A stretch of 19,769 nucleotides of DNA. It comes from Acidobacteria bacterium UBA7540 (GTDB lineage Bacteria > Acidobacteriota > Terriglobia > UBA7540). The DNA lies in contig DLMI01000171.1 in assembly GCA_002478145.1 (NCBI GenBank), positions 1 through 19,769 on the forward strand, given 5' to 3'. Each line of letters starts with the position of its first letter. Position 1 is the stretch's first letter. The notes below the pieces were generated by a model that saw only the letters and a list, made by a program, of their open reading frames with translations, ran no database searches and was not told where the DNA came from. Shown piece after piece: positions 12,717 to 19,769 of the stretch. The position numbers and the translations under genes were made by a program.

Positions 12717-13043
12717 ATGAAGCGAATCATCGCCTCTTATGGGCGCGTTTTTGTGGCTAGCATCATGTTCCTGCTGGTTGGCGTGGTCGCTCTTTCGACC
12801 GCCACCAGGAGGCCTTGTCTTCAAGCCTGCAGCGGGCCGTGGCACACTTACAAAGCCAGCCACATGACCGAATCGAAGCAGCTTGAAAGTTCCGTCACCA
12901 ATGCGGCTGAGTCCGCCGAGGTTGTTGTGGCGGAGACCAAAACCTCACCCCCGCGTTATGTTCCCCACGAAGAAACGCTCCCCCTTCCTCTTCCTAAAAC
13001 CTTCCAGAAACATCACCTCCGGTCACCACCCGTCCTCGAGTAA
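12717..13043 (+). CDS. Hypothetical small single-pass membrane protein
   Basis: 108 residues from the ATG at 12717 (MKRIIASYGRVFVASIMFLLVGVVALSTATRRPC); a start at 12672 would add 15 residues but leaves a worse N-terminus. One hydrophobic helix at about residues 11-28 acts as anchor or uncleaved signal; the remainder is a Cys-containing segment (RRPCLQAC), a polar Glu/Ser/Ala stretch and a Pro/Leu-rich C-terminus (EETLPLPLPKTF). No family recognised. It lies 127 bp before the RraA-like gene in the same direction and might belong to the same transcript, but the gap and weak Shine-Dalgarno (GAAAG) leave both its reality and its membership uncertain. Confidence 0.45.
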   Translation: MKRIIASYGRVFVASIMFLLVGVVALSTATRRPCLQACSGPWHTYKASHMTESKQLESSVTNAAESAEVVVAETKTSPPRYVPHEETLPLPLPKTFQKHHLRSPPVLE

Positions 13044-13070
13044 ACCTCTCGCGTTCATCACCTGTTTCGC

Positions 13071-13087
13071 CTCACCCATTCGGTGAG
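13071..13087. other. Short hairpin before the RraA-like gene
   Basis: CTCACC (13071-13076), loop CATTC, GGTGAG (13082-13087), about 85 bp before the RraA-like start. No U-run follows, so it is at most a weak mRNA structure in the intergenic region. Confidence 0.25.
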
Positions 13088-13170
13088 CAGCCCAGCGGAT
13101 AGCGCTCAATCTCTCACGACATCGTAGTCATCGTTCCGTCGGTTCGACAGAGACCAAGGAGGTAGAGATT

Positions 13171-13911
13171 TTGCAAACTCCATTATCGTCCGACCAGATC
13201 AACCAGCTCCGGTCCTTCGACACGTGCGTAATATCTGATGCGATTGAAACTTTCGGTGTCCGGTTGCGAAATGAAGGGTTCGCAACTGCCGGCTTCCGAT
13301 GTCTGTTCAAGAATTTCCCTCCCATGGTTGGGTATGCGGCAACTTGCAAAATTCGATCGGCTGATCCACCCATGGTGGGAAGCCGCTACCTTGAACGCAC
13401 CGATTGGTGGAAGCACATCACAAGCCTTCCCTCTCCGCGCGTGGTCGTGATGCAGGATATTGATGAGCACCCGGGGACAGGGGCTTTCCTCGGCAAGGTG
13501 CACGTGAACATCTTGTTATCGATGGGTTGTGTGGGCGCCGTAACGAACGGCGCCGCCCGCGAATTGCCCGGGATCGAAGCGAGTGGCTTTCAGGTCTTTG
13601 CCGGCCGGCTCGCCATCTCGCGTGCCTATGTCCACATTGTTGAGTTTGGCGGTCCGGTGGAGGTCGGCGGGCTGAAGATTCAACCCGGCGATCTAATCCA
13701 CGGCGACCGCCACGGCATCATTACCATTCCCCAAGACATGGCAATCAAACTCCCTGCTGTGGCCAGCAAGATTATGGAGAAGAAGCAGCTAGTGATCGAC
13801 TTGTCGAAGAAGCCCGGAGCTACGGTTCAGGAACTCAGCCGGGGGCTCAAGGATTTACTCGACTTTAACTCGGATTCCATTCGCGATGGAGCAAAACAGT
13901 GGAAACGATGA
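13171..13911 (+). CDS. RraA-like protein (HMG/CHA aldolase / RraA family)
   Basis: 246 residues. TTG start at 13171, set by a perfect AAGGAGG (13156-13162) with 8-nt spacing. The fold core is recognisable: FDTCVISDAIETFG (N-terminal), GKVHVNILLSMGCVGAVTNGAARELPGIEASGFQVFA reduced here to its parts (GCVGAVTNGAAR, 119-130), and VEVGGLKIQPGDLIHGDRHG with a VGG-x-VxPGDL-x-x-D-x-x-G pattern. Class II HMG/CHA pyruvate aldolases carry Arg-Asp after the NGAV segment; here it is Arg130-Glu131, so aldolase activity is not assured. Older databases label such proteins demethylmenaquinone methyltransferase, which is wrong for the family. E. coli RraA inhibits RNase E. Its TGA overlaps the ATG of the adaptor gene (ATGA), placing it firmly in the efflux operon. 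The substrate is unknown; pump cargo modification is speculative. Confidence 0.82.
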   Translation: MQTPLSSDQINQLRSFDTCVISDAIETFGVRLRNEGFATAGFRCLFKNFPPMVGYAATCKIRSADPPMVGSRYLERTDWWKHITSLPSPRVVVMQDIDEHPGTGAFLGKVHVNILLSMGCVGAVTNGAARELPGIEASGFQVFAGRLAISRAYVHIVEFGGPVEVGGLKIQPGDLIHGDRHGIITIPQDMAIKLPAVASKIMEKKQLVIDLSKKPGATVQELSRGLKDLLDFNSDSIRDGAKQWKR

Positions 13912-15155
13912 ACAAGCGAATATCGGCCAAGAGCAAATGGGTGACGCTGGCTATCGCCGGCTTGGCTGCCATGGGGGTCGCGCTTCTCCCTTCCTGTGGG
14001 AAGGTTCGAGCCAAGGTCGACTCCCCGGCGGCCGTAACAGTTGGGGTGACGAAAGTAGCCCGGAAGTCTCTTCAGCGGCAAATTACGCTTTCCTCGGAGC
14101 TCGTCCCCTTTCAGGAAATCGACGTCTACGCGAAAGAGTCAGGTTTTGTCAAAAACTTGTACGTCGACTATGGCAGCCGCGTGCAAACGGGTCAATTGAT
14201 GGCAACCCTGGAAATTCCGGAGCTCGAGGCGCAGCTACAAGTGGATCAAGCCGCCATCAAGAACGCGACGGACGAAGTTTCCCGCGCCGATCACGAGCTG
14301 AAACGTTATCGGGCGCAGTACAGGGCTCTCCACCTCGAATATACCCGCTTGAATGGCGTCTTCGAAAGCCAGCCAGGCTTGGTGGCGCAACAGGAAGTTG
14401 ATGACGCACAGGGCAAAGACCTGGCGGCAGCGTCTCAGGTGGACGCGGGTGAGTCAGGACTCGAGGCCGCACAGAGCCAGCTCCTGGTGGGTAAGTCCAG
14501 GCTTATTCACGACCAAGCGTTGTTCGCCTACGCGCGCATCACGGCGCCGTTCTCCGGCGTGGTGACCCAACGCTACGCCAATCTGGGCACCCTGATGCAG
14601 GCAGGCACGAGCTCCAGCACGCAGGCCATGCCCCTCGTCAAGTTATCCGAAGATGATCTGTTTCGTTTGGTGATCCCCGTTCCCGAATCCTCGGTGCGCT
14701 ACATCCGAGTGAACGATCCCGTCGATGTCCATGTGCCGTCTCTAAACCGGTCTTTTCCAGGCAAAGTGGCCCGCTTTTCCGTGGACGTGCAGGCGGACAC
14801 GCGTACCATGCACACCGAGGTCGACGTTCCCAACCGCGACCGGCTTTTGATGCCGGGAATGTATGCGGAGACCACACTTACCCTGGAAGCGAAAGATAAC
14901 GTTCTAGCTGTGCCCTTGGAGGCGGTGAATCATGAGGGCGAGCAAACCACGGTTTATGTCGTGAGTCCTACCGGCAAGGTCGAGGATCGGGTGATAGCGT
15001 TGGGCCTCGAAACCTCCACTGAGGCGGAAGTTGTCTCGGGCCTCGCGGAAGGCGAACCGGTGATCGTAAGCGACCGCAGCGGCCTTAAGCCAGGCCAAGA
15101 AGTGCGTCCGCAAGTGGTCCAAATGCTGCAATTCCACGGAGCAGGCCAGCAGTAG
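13908..15155 (+). CDS. RND efflux periplasmic adaptor, HlyD/AcrA-type lipoprotein
   Basis: 415 residues from the ATG at 13908. Residues 1-30 are a lipoprotein signal with lipobox LLPSC (Cys30). The membrane-fusion-protein domains follow in order: beta-barrel/lipoyl start (VTVGVTKVARKSLQRQITLSSELVPFQEIDVYAKESGFVKNLYV, in part at about 44-85), GSRVQTGQLMATLEIPELEAQL (lipoyl), a long alpha-hairpin with many Gln and Ala, then ARITAPFSGVVTQRYANLGTLMQ (second lipoyl half), SVRYIRVNDPVDVHVPSL, and LMPGMYAETTLTLE...VLAVPLEAV (beta-barrel and proximal domain). It would bridge the pump at 15195-18401 to the TolC protein. A GTG 9 nt upstream is an alternative start, but the ATGA overlap with the RraA-like gene favours 13908. 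A 39-bp gap precedes the pump gene. Confidence 0.92.
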   Translation: MNKRISAKSKWVTLAIAGLAAMGVALLPSCGKVRAKVDSPAAVTVGVTKVARKSLQRQITLSSELVPFQEIDVYAKESGFVKNLYVDYGSRVQTGQLMATLEIPELEAQLQVDQAAIKNATDEVSRADHELKRYRAQYRALHLEYTRLNGVFESQPGLVAQQEVDDAQGKDLAAASQVDAGESGLEAAQSQLLVGKSRLIHDQALFAYARITAPFSGVVTQRYANLGTLMQAGTSSSTQAMPLVKLSEDDLFRLVIPVPESSVRYIRVNDPVDVHVPSLNRSFPGKVARFSVDVQADTRTMHTEVDVPNRDRLLMPGMYAETTLTLEAKDNVLAVPLEAVNHEGEQTTVYVVSPTGKVEDRVIALGLETSTEAEVVSGLAEGEPVIVSDRSGLKPGQEVRPQVVQMLQFHGAGQQ

Positions 15156-15194
15156 CAAGCGACGATTGGCGCGACCGTTTGAAGGTGGAGGCAT

Positions 15195-18100
15195 ATGCCG
15201 CGATTTTCAATCCGCAATCCGTATTTCATCATCGTTTGTTGCCTGATATTACTGGTCATCGGGGTGACCAGCCTGGCGCGCATGCCGGTGGACCTTTTCC
15301 CGCCCATTAATTTGCCGGAAGTGGTGGTGGCCACGTTTTACTCCGGTATGCCTCCCCAGGATATCGAAATCGACATCACCAACCCGCTCGAACGCTTCTT
15401 CACCCTGGCCAGCGGTATCGATCACATGGAATCGCGCTCGTTGCTGGGGGTGAGCATTATCAAGGTCTATTTCCAGCCGGGGACGAACGCCGACGCGGAC
15501 GTGACGGAACTTTCGAACCTCGCCCTCGCGGACTTGAAGCGCTTGCCGCCCGGCACCTTGCCGCCCGTGGTGCTGAAGTTTGATGCCTCCAGCCTGCCGG
15601 TTTGCTTGGTGACGGTGAGAGGACCGGGGCTCACTGAAACGCAGCTTCACGACTACGCGCAGTTCGCCATCCGCAACCAGATTGCCGTAGTGAAAGGCGC
15701 AGAGATTCCGCCGCCGTTTGGCGGCAAGTACCGGCAGGCCATGGTGTACGTGGACCCCTACAAGCTCTTTTCGCGTCAGATGACTCCCATGGACGTGGTG
15801 GACGCGGTGAACCAATCCAACCTGATCCTGCCCGCCGGGGATGTGAAGATCGGCCCCGACGATTACTACGTCTATTCCAACAGCTTGGTGAACCAAGTGA
15901 AGGACTTGAACAGTATCCCCATCAAGACGGTGGGGACCTCGTGGGTTACGGTGGGAGACGTGGGGAAGGCCGAAGACGCCAATCAAATTCAGTATAACGT
16001 TGTGCGGGTAGACGGCCAGAGGTCGTGTTACATCCCCATCATGAAGCAAGGGGGCGATACCAACACGATTGAGGTGGTGAACGGAGTCCGCAATCTGATC
16101 GGCCACCTGTTTGATATCCCCAAGCAGATGACGGCCAGCCTGGTCTTCGATCAATCCGTCTTCGTCAAAGAAGCCATCAAGACTCTGCTGCACGAAGGCC
16201 TCCTCGGGCTGCTTCTCACCAGCCTCATGATCCTCCTTTTTCTCGGAAGCTTCCGGGCGACCTCGGCTGTCTTTCTTTCGATTCCTCTATCGGCCTTGGC
16301 AACCTTTGTGGTGCTCAACCTGATGGGCAGCACCGTGAACACGATGGTTCTGGGAGGGCTGGCGCTGGCCTTTTCGCGGGTGATCGACAATTCCGTGATC
16401 TCGCTCGAAAACATCTACCGTCACCTGGAGGGGGGCGCCTCGCCCCAGGTCGCCGCAGAGGTGGGGGGTGATGAAGTCAGCCTGGCTGTGTTGGCGGCAA
16501 CCCTTACCACCGTGGTCGTCTTCTTCCCGGTTACCTTTCTCTACGGCGTGAGCAGATTCCTCTTTTCGGCGCTGGCCTTGGCGGTGGTCATTTCGCTCTT
16601 CGCCTCATACTTCGTAGCGATGACGGTGATTCCGCTGTTCTGCTCGCGGTACCTCAAGCAGGCGCCGCATACCGAAGGGCACGGGGTAGGGCCGAGCGGC
16701 GCTCGGCCTGGGGCCAGCGCCGCTGGCCCCTACAATGCCTGGTCCTGGGGGCAGAAGTTCAATGCCAGGTTTAACCGGATGTTCAACAAGCTCCTGGATT
16801 TCTACGAGTACTGGGTGCGGCGGGCGTTGGTGCGGCCGGGTCGCACCGTCGCGGTTTTGGCGGGGGTGTTCTTGGCCAGCTTGGCCATCTACCCCTTTCT
16901 GGGCTTGGCCTTCTTCCCGCGCACGGACGCCGGGCAATTCACCATCAACCTCAAGGCGCCCACCGGCACGCGCATTGAAGTGACCGAGCAGTACGTCGCC
17001 AAGGTGGAGAACCTGATCCGGCAGACCGTTGATCCCCAGGATTTCAAGCTGGTGGTCTCCAACATCGGCGTGGTGCCGGATTTCTCCTCTCTGTACACCA
17101 CCAACGCCGGGCCCTACACGGCCACCGTGCAAGTGCAGTTACAGGATGACCACCGGCGCAGCAGTTTCGATTACATGCAGCAAGTGCAGGAGGAGATCAG
17201 CAAGCAGTATCCGGAGATTCGGACGTTTTTCCAAAGCGGCTCGATGGTGGACGCGATCTTGAATATGGGCATGCCGGCGCCCATCGACGTGCAGGTCAGC
17301 AGTAGCGAGTTGGGGAAAAGCTACGACATCGCCCAGGACTTGGCGAGGCAGATTCGGGATCTGCCCGGTGTGGGAGAGGTTTACATACCGCAAGACATGA
17401 ACTATCCGGCGTTGCGGTTGGATGTGGACCGCGTGCATGCCGGGGAGCTGGGGCTGAGTCAGAAGGACGTGGTGGACAATGTCATCACGGCACTGAATTC
17501 GAACTTAATGATCGCGCCCAACTACTGGGTGGACCGGAAAACCGGTAATGACTACTTTCTGACCGTTCAATACTTTGAGTCAGGCAGGCCTGCCATTCAC
17601 GACTTCATGGATCTGAAGAATATCCCCCTGCGGGCGCCCAAATTAACTGAGCCCACCACCCTCGGGGCCGTAGTGAATCTGACCCGCACCCAGACCCCGA
17701 CGGAGGTTGACCACTACCAGATCCAAAGAATCACGGACGTCTATGTGACCCCCGCCGGAGAGGCCCTCGGGAAGGTCGCGGACGCCATACGAAGCATTTT
17801 GAGAAAGGCAAGCCTCCCCGGAAATGTGCGGGTGAACCTGCGCGGGATGGTGCAGGGTATGACCGAGTCGTTCCACAGTTTCGCCCTGAGGCTCTCGCTG
17901 TCAGTGGTCCTTCTGTATCTCATCCTGGTGGCGCAATTCCGGTCATTTAAAGACCCCATCCTCATCATGCTGGCCATCCCCATGGGATTCATCGGGGTGC
18001 TGGTGATTCTTCCCGTGACGCACACCACGCTCAATGTGATGTCGCTGATGGGTGTACTGATGCTGGTGGGCATTGCCGCGTCCAACAGCATCCTGATCGT

Positions 18101-18401
18101 CGAGTTCACGCACCGCCTGGAGGAACAGGGCAGATCCGTCGAGGACGCCGTGATTACGTCATGCCGGGTGCGCTTGCGCCCCATCCTGATGACTTCGCTG
18201 GCAACCATCATCGGCATGTTGCCCATGGCTCTCAAGCTGGGCACGGGAAGCGAGCAGTATGCTCCGTTGGCTCTTGCCATCATTGGCGGCTTGATAGCCT
18301 CCGTCATCCTCACGATTTTCATTGTTCCAGCCGCGTATCTGCTGGTGTACGGCCGGCGGCAGGCAAGCCCGGCCCGCGGACCCAAGGAGGTTGGGGTATG
18401 A
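15195..18401 (+). CDS. RND inner-membrane efflux pump (HAE1/AcrB-like, DN-type proton relay)
   Basis: 1068 residues, 12 transmembrane helices with two large periplasmic loops. It begins MPRFSIRNPYFIIVCCLILL (TM1), MPVDLFPPINLPEVVV...GMPPQDIE, as in HAE-type RND pumps. TM4 reads GGLALAFSRVIDNSVISLEN, so the usual Asp-Asp relay is Asp398-Asn399. TM10 reads MLVGIAASNSILIVEF, with Ser963 in place of the AcrB Lys940 equivalent. The loop between TM6 and TM7 holds a 48-bp in-frame palindromic insertion (codons 498-513). GGAGG lies 3 nt before the ATG. The TGA overlaps the TolC start (ATGA). Substrates are unknown; it would exchange ions for lipophilic or aromatic compounds if coupling is retained. 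Confidence 0.95.
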   Translation: MPRFSIRNPYFIIVCCLILLVIGVTSLARMPVDLFPPINLPEVVVATFYSGMPPQDIEIDITNPLERFFTLASGIDHMESRSLLGVSIIKVYFQPGTNADADVTELSNLALADLKRLPPGTLPPVVLKFDASSLPVCLVTVRGPGLTETQLHDYAQFAIRNQIAVVKGAEIPPPFGGKYRQAMVYVDPYKLFSRQMTPMDVVDAVNQSNLILPAGDVKIGPDDYYVYSNSLVNQVKDLNSIPIKTVGTSWVTVGDVGKAEDANQIQYNVVRVDGQRSCYIPIMKQGGDTNTIEVVNGVRNLIGHLFDIPKQMTASLVFDQSVFVKEAIKTLLHEGLLGLLLTSLMILLFLGSFRATSAVFLSIPLSALATFVVLNLMGSTVNTMVLGGLALAFSRVIDNSVISLENIYRHLEGGASPQVAAEVGGDEVSLAVLAATLTTVVVFFPVTFLYGVSRFLFSALALAVVISLFASYFVAMTVIPLFCSRYLKQAPHTEGHGVGPSGARPGASAAGPYNAWSWGQKFNARFNRMFNKLLDFYEYWVRRALVRPGRTVAVLAGVFLASLAIYPFLGLAFFPRTDAGQFTINLKAPTGTRIEVTEQYVAKVENLIRQTVDPQDFKLVVSNIGVVPDFSSLYTTNAGPYTATVQVQLQDDHRRSSFDYMQQVQEEISKQYPEIRTFFQSGSMVDAILNMGMPAPIDVQVSSSELGKSYDIAQDLARQIRDLPGVGEVYIPQDMNYPALRLDVDRVHAGELGLSQKDVVDNVITALNSNLMIAPNYWVDRKTGNDYFLTVQYFESGRPAIHDFMDLKNIPLRAPKLTEPTTLGAVVNLTRTQTPTEVDHYQIQRITDVYVTPAGEALGKVADAIRSILRKASLPGNVRVNLRGMVQGMTESFHSFALRLSLSVVLLYLILVAQFRSFKDPILIMLAIPMGFIGVLVILPVTHTTLNVMSLMGVLMLVGIAASNSILIVEFTHRLEEQGRSVEDAVITSCRVRLRPILMTSLATIIGMLPMALKLGTGSEQYAPLALAIIGGLIASVILTIFIVPAAYLLVYGRRQASPARGPKEVGV
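16686..16733 (+). mobile_element. 48-bp double-palindrome inserted in frame in the RND gene
   Basis: Outer arms GTAGGG (16686-16691) and CCCTAC (16728-16733). Inside: GGCCGAGC-GGC-GCTCGGCC (16690-16708) and GGGGCCAGC-GCC-GCTGGCCCC (16710-16730). The element is exactly 48 bp and starts on a codon boundary, so it adds 16 codons (VGPSGARPGASAAGPY) without shifting the frame. The peptide is Gly/Pro/Ala-rich and disordered in a cytoplasmic loop that tolerates insertion. The architecture is like bacterial interspersed palindromes and resembles Rickettsia palindromic elements in being accepted inside a protein; that homology is not claimed. Confidence 0.7.
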
Positions 18402-19714
18402 GACGTTTCGGATTTCAGCGCACCGTCATTCTCTGCGCGTTGACTTGCGCGCTGGGTTTGGCGGCAACAATTCCAACTCTGGCTGCGCCCCCTCAAACGC
18501 CAAAGCTCACCTTGAAAGACGCTGAGGCGCTGGCGCTGCGCAACCATCCCTTGTTGCAGGCCGCCACCTTCGAGGCGGAAGCGGCCAACCAAGTCACCCG
18601 CGAAGAGAAATCAGCCTATTACCCCACCGCCACGGCAAGTCTCACAGGGGCAGGGGCAATACCCGACAGCCGCATCGCCGCAGGCTTCCTGAACAACCCG
18701 ACCATCTACAACCGTTATTCGAACGGTCTGGAAATCAACCAGCTTATTGCCGACTTCGGTCGCACGTCCAACCTGGTGGCCTCGGCACGCTTGGGAGCGA
18801 AGGCCGCTTCCCAGAGCGCGCAGCAAACCGCACAGGACGTGCTGCTCGCCGTCAATCGCGCCTACTTCGGCGTCCTGCGCGGTCAAGCCGTACTCAAGGT
18901 TGCTGAGGAAACGGTGAAAGCGCGCCGGATTCTTGCCGATCAGATCACCACACTCGAAAAGAACAAGCTGAGGTCTCTGGTGGACGTAAGCTTCGCCGAG
19001 GTGGACTTGGCGCAGGCACAGTTGCTGCTCGTGCAAGCGCAAAACGGCGAGAAGGCGTCTTACGCAGAACTGGCCGACGCCCTCGGACTCGCCAATCCTC
19101 AACCGTTCGATCTCGCCGAGGAGCCGATGCCCCCCGCGCCAATCGCTGACCCCACCGACTTGATCGTGCAGGCCCTTCAGGATCGCCCGGATCTCTCCAG
19201 CGCGCGCTTCAGCCACGAGGCTGCGCTGCGTTATGCCCGCGCTGAACGCGATTTGTGGATGCCCACCATCACTGCGACGGGCGCGGCGGGTCTCACCCCG
19301 GCTTACCAGGTTCCGCTCAGCGACCGCTACGCCGCGGCGGGCATCAATGTGAATATTCCGATCTTTAACGGGTTCCTTTTCTCCGCCCGCCACCAGGAAG
19401 CGAACCTCCGCGCCAAAGCAGCGGACCAAAGCATGCGCGACCTTGCCGACCGTATCTCGCGCGACGTGCGAACCGCCTGGCTCGACGCCGGTACCGCCTA
19501 CCAGCGTCTCGCCGTCACCGCCCAGTTGCTGAAGGAGGCCACCTTGGCGCTCGACCTCGCGCAGGCGCGTTACAAACTTGGGCTCAGCTCGATCGTCGAA
19601 CTCTCCCAAGCGCAACTGAATCTGACCCAGGCCCAAATCGCCGACAGCAGCGCGAAGTACGATTTCCAGATTCAGTCCGCGGTTCTCAGCTATCAGATGG
19701 GGCAATTACACTAG
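18398..19714 (+). CDS. TolC-family outer-membrane efflux channel
   Basis: 438 residues from the ATG at 18398, with a signal peptide (RRFGFQRTVILCALTCALGLAATIPTLAA). Two OEP repeats: the first starts LTLKDAEALALRNHPLLQAATFEAEAAN and runs through a long coiled-coil Ala/Gln segment (GLEINQLIADFGRTSNLVASAR); the second starts about 225 and includes AQARYKLGLSSIVELSQAQLNLTQAQI. The length is normal. AAGGAGG at 18384-18390 is 7 nt from the ATG, and the ATGA overlap couples it to the pump. Together with the adaptor it completes a tripartite RND system. A longer in-frame upstream extension overlapping the pump is ignored. Confidence 0.92.
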   Translation: MRRFGFQRTVILCALTCALGLAATIPTLAAPPQTPKLTLKDAEALALRNHPLLQAATFEAEAANQVTREEKSAYYPTATASLTGAGAIPDSRIAAGFLNNPTIYNRYSNGLEINQLIADFGRTSNLVASARLGAKAASQSAQQTAQDVLLAVNRAYFGVLRGQAVLKVAEETVKARRILADQITTLEKNKLRSLVDVSFAEVDLAQAQLLLVQAQNGEKASYAELADALGLANPQPFDLAEEPMPPAPIADPTDLIVQALQDRPDLSSARFSHEAALRYARAERDLWMPTITATGAAGLTPAYQVPLSDRYAAAGINVNIPIFNGFLFSARHQEANLRAKAADQSMRDLADRISRDVRTAWLDAGTAYQRLAVTAQLLKEATLALDLAQARYKLGLSSIVELSQAQLNLTQAQIADSSAKYDFQIQSAVLSYQMGQLH

Positions 19715-19737
19715 CCTGCATTTCTCACCACGGGTCC

Positions 19738-19769
19738 GGAAGGGCGGGTCCCGCAGGGCGGGACCCGCC
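19738..19769. repeat. Strong hairpin downstream of tolC, cut by the window end
   Basis: GGCGGGTCCCGC (19743-19754), loop AGG, GCGGGACCCGCC (19758-19769): perfect 12-bp arms. It is preceded by GGAAGGGC (19738-19745), the same 8 bases as the left end of the repeat at 8930. It may be the left part of another composite repeat, or act as a terminator-like structure about 25 bp after the tolC stop; no U-run is visible before the window ends. Confidence 0.6.

Noticed and set aside
15249..16193. 314-residue minus-strand ORF rich in His and Val
   Set aside because: Antisense shadow of the RND pump gene; its composition reflects reverse-complemented pump codons.
18611..19705. 364-residue minus-strand ORF
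   Set aside because: Antisense shadow of the TolC gene in GC-rich DNA; the sense frame has a signal peptide, OEP motifs and operon coupling.

Overview
The window looks like a chromosome segment from an acidobacterium (class Terriglobia/Acidobacteriia, or a close relative). The support is familial rather than a database match: a 1079-residue Oar-like TonB-dependent receptor with a carboxypeptidase-regulatory N-terminus, an ECF sigma/zf-HC2 anti-sigma/FecR-DUF6600 cluster, an RND pump whose TM4 reads AFSRVIDNSV, and intergenic palindromes built on GGCTTTAGCC / GGGGCTGAAGCCCC words. No rRNA, tRNA, CRISPR array or intact transposase was seen.

Layout. At 38-559 (+) is a TacT-like GNAT acetyltransferase, followed by about 650 bp of hairpin-rich non-coding DNA. 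At 1209-4448 (-) is the TonB-dependent receptor, with a good sigma70 promoter about 190 bp upstream and a structured leader. At 8514-5215 (-) is a three-gene cluster: ECF sigma factor, anti-sigma factor (overlapping by ATGACTGA) and a large secreted two-FecR-domain protein with a Trp-rich DUF6600 region and a Gly-rich tail. A 640-bp gap (8515-9155) holds a tiny ORF whose Shine-Dalgarno is locked in a hairpin, and a 162-bp composite palindromic repeat. At 9156-9928 (+) OsmC is coupled to a TolC-type gene truncated after about 93 residues; the break leads straight into a 28-residue membrane micro-ORF and an FmdB zinc ribbon. Two toxin-antitoxin loci follow: vapBC (10923-10323, -) and a RelE/HigA-type pair (11147-11787, +) whose toxin carries an in-frame TGA. 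A gene-poor 900-bp stretch (11788-12716) contains three copies of a 23-bp direct repeat and interleaved inverted repeats.

The right third (12717-19714, +) is an efflux gene cluster: a small membrane protein, an RraA/HMG-aldolase-like protein, an RND adaptor lipoprotein, an RND inner-membrane pump and a TolC-family outer-membrane factor. ATGA overlaps join rraA-like/adaptor and pump/tolC. The pump, adaptor and channel should form a tripartite efflux complex. The RraA-like enzyme is the unexpected member.

The points most worth a second look are a 48-bp double palindrome inserted exactly in frame (16 codons) into the RND gene, the non-canonical proton-relay residues of that pump, the TGA-interrupted toxin, the TATAAT-N6-ATG arrangement at two genes suggesting leaderless transcripts, and the three-copy repeat array next to a pseudoknot-like region. 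I did not find a clear case for a wholly new multi-gene system; the RraA-like/RND operon is the closest candidate.
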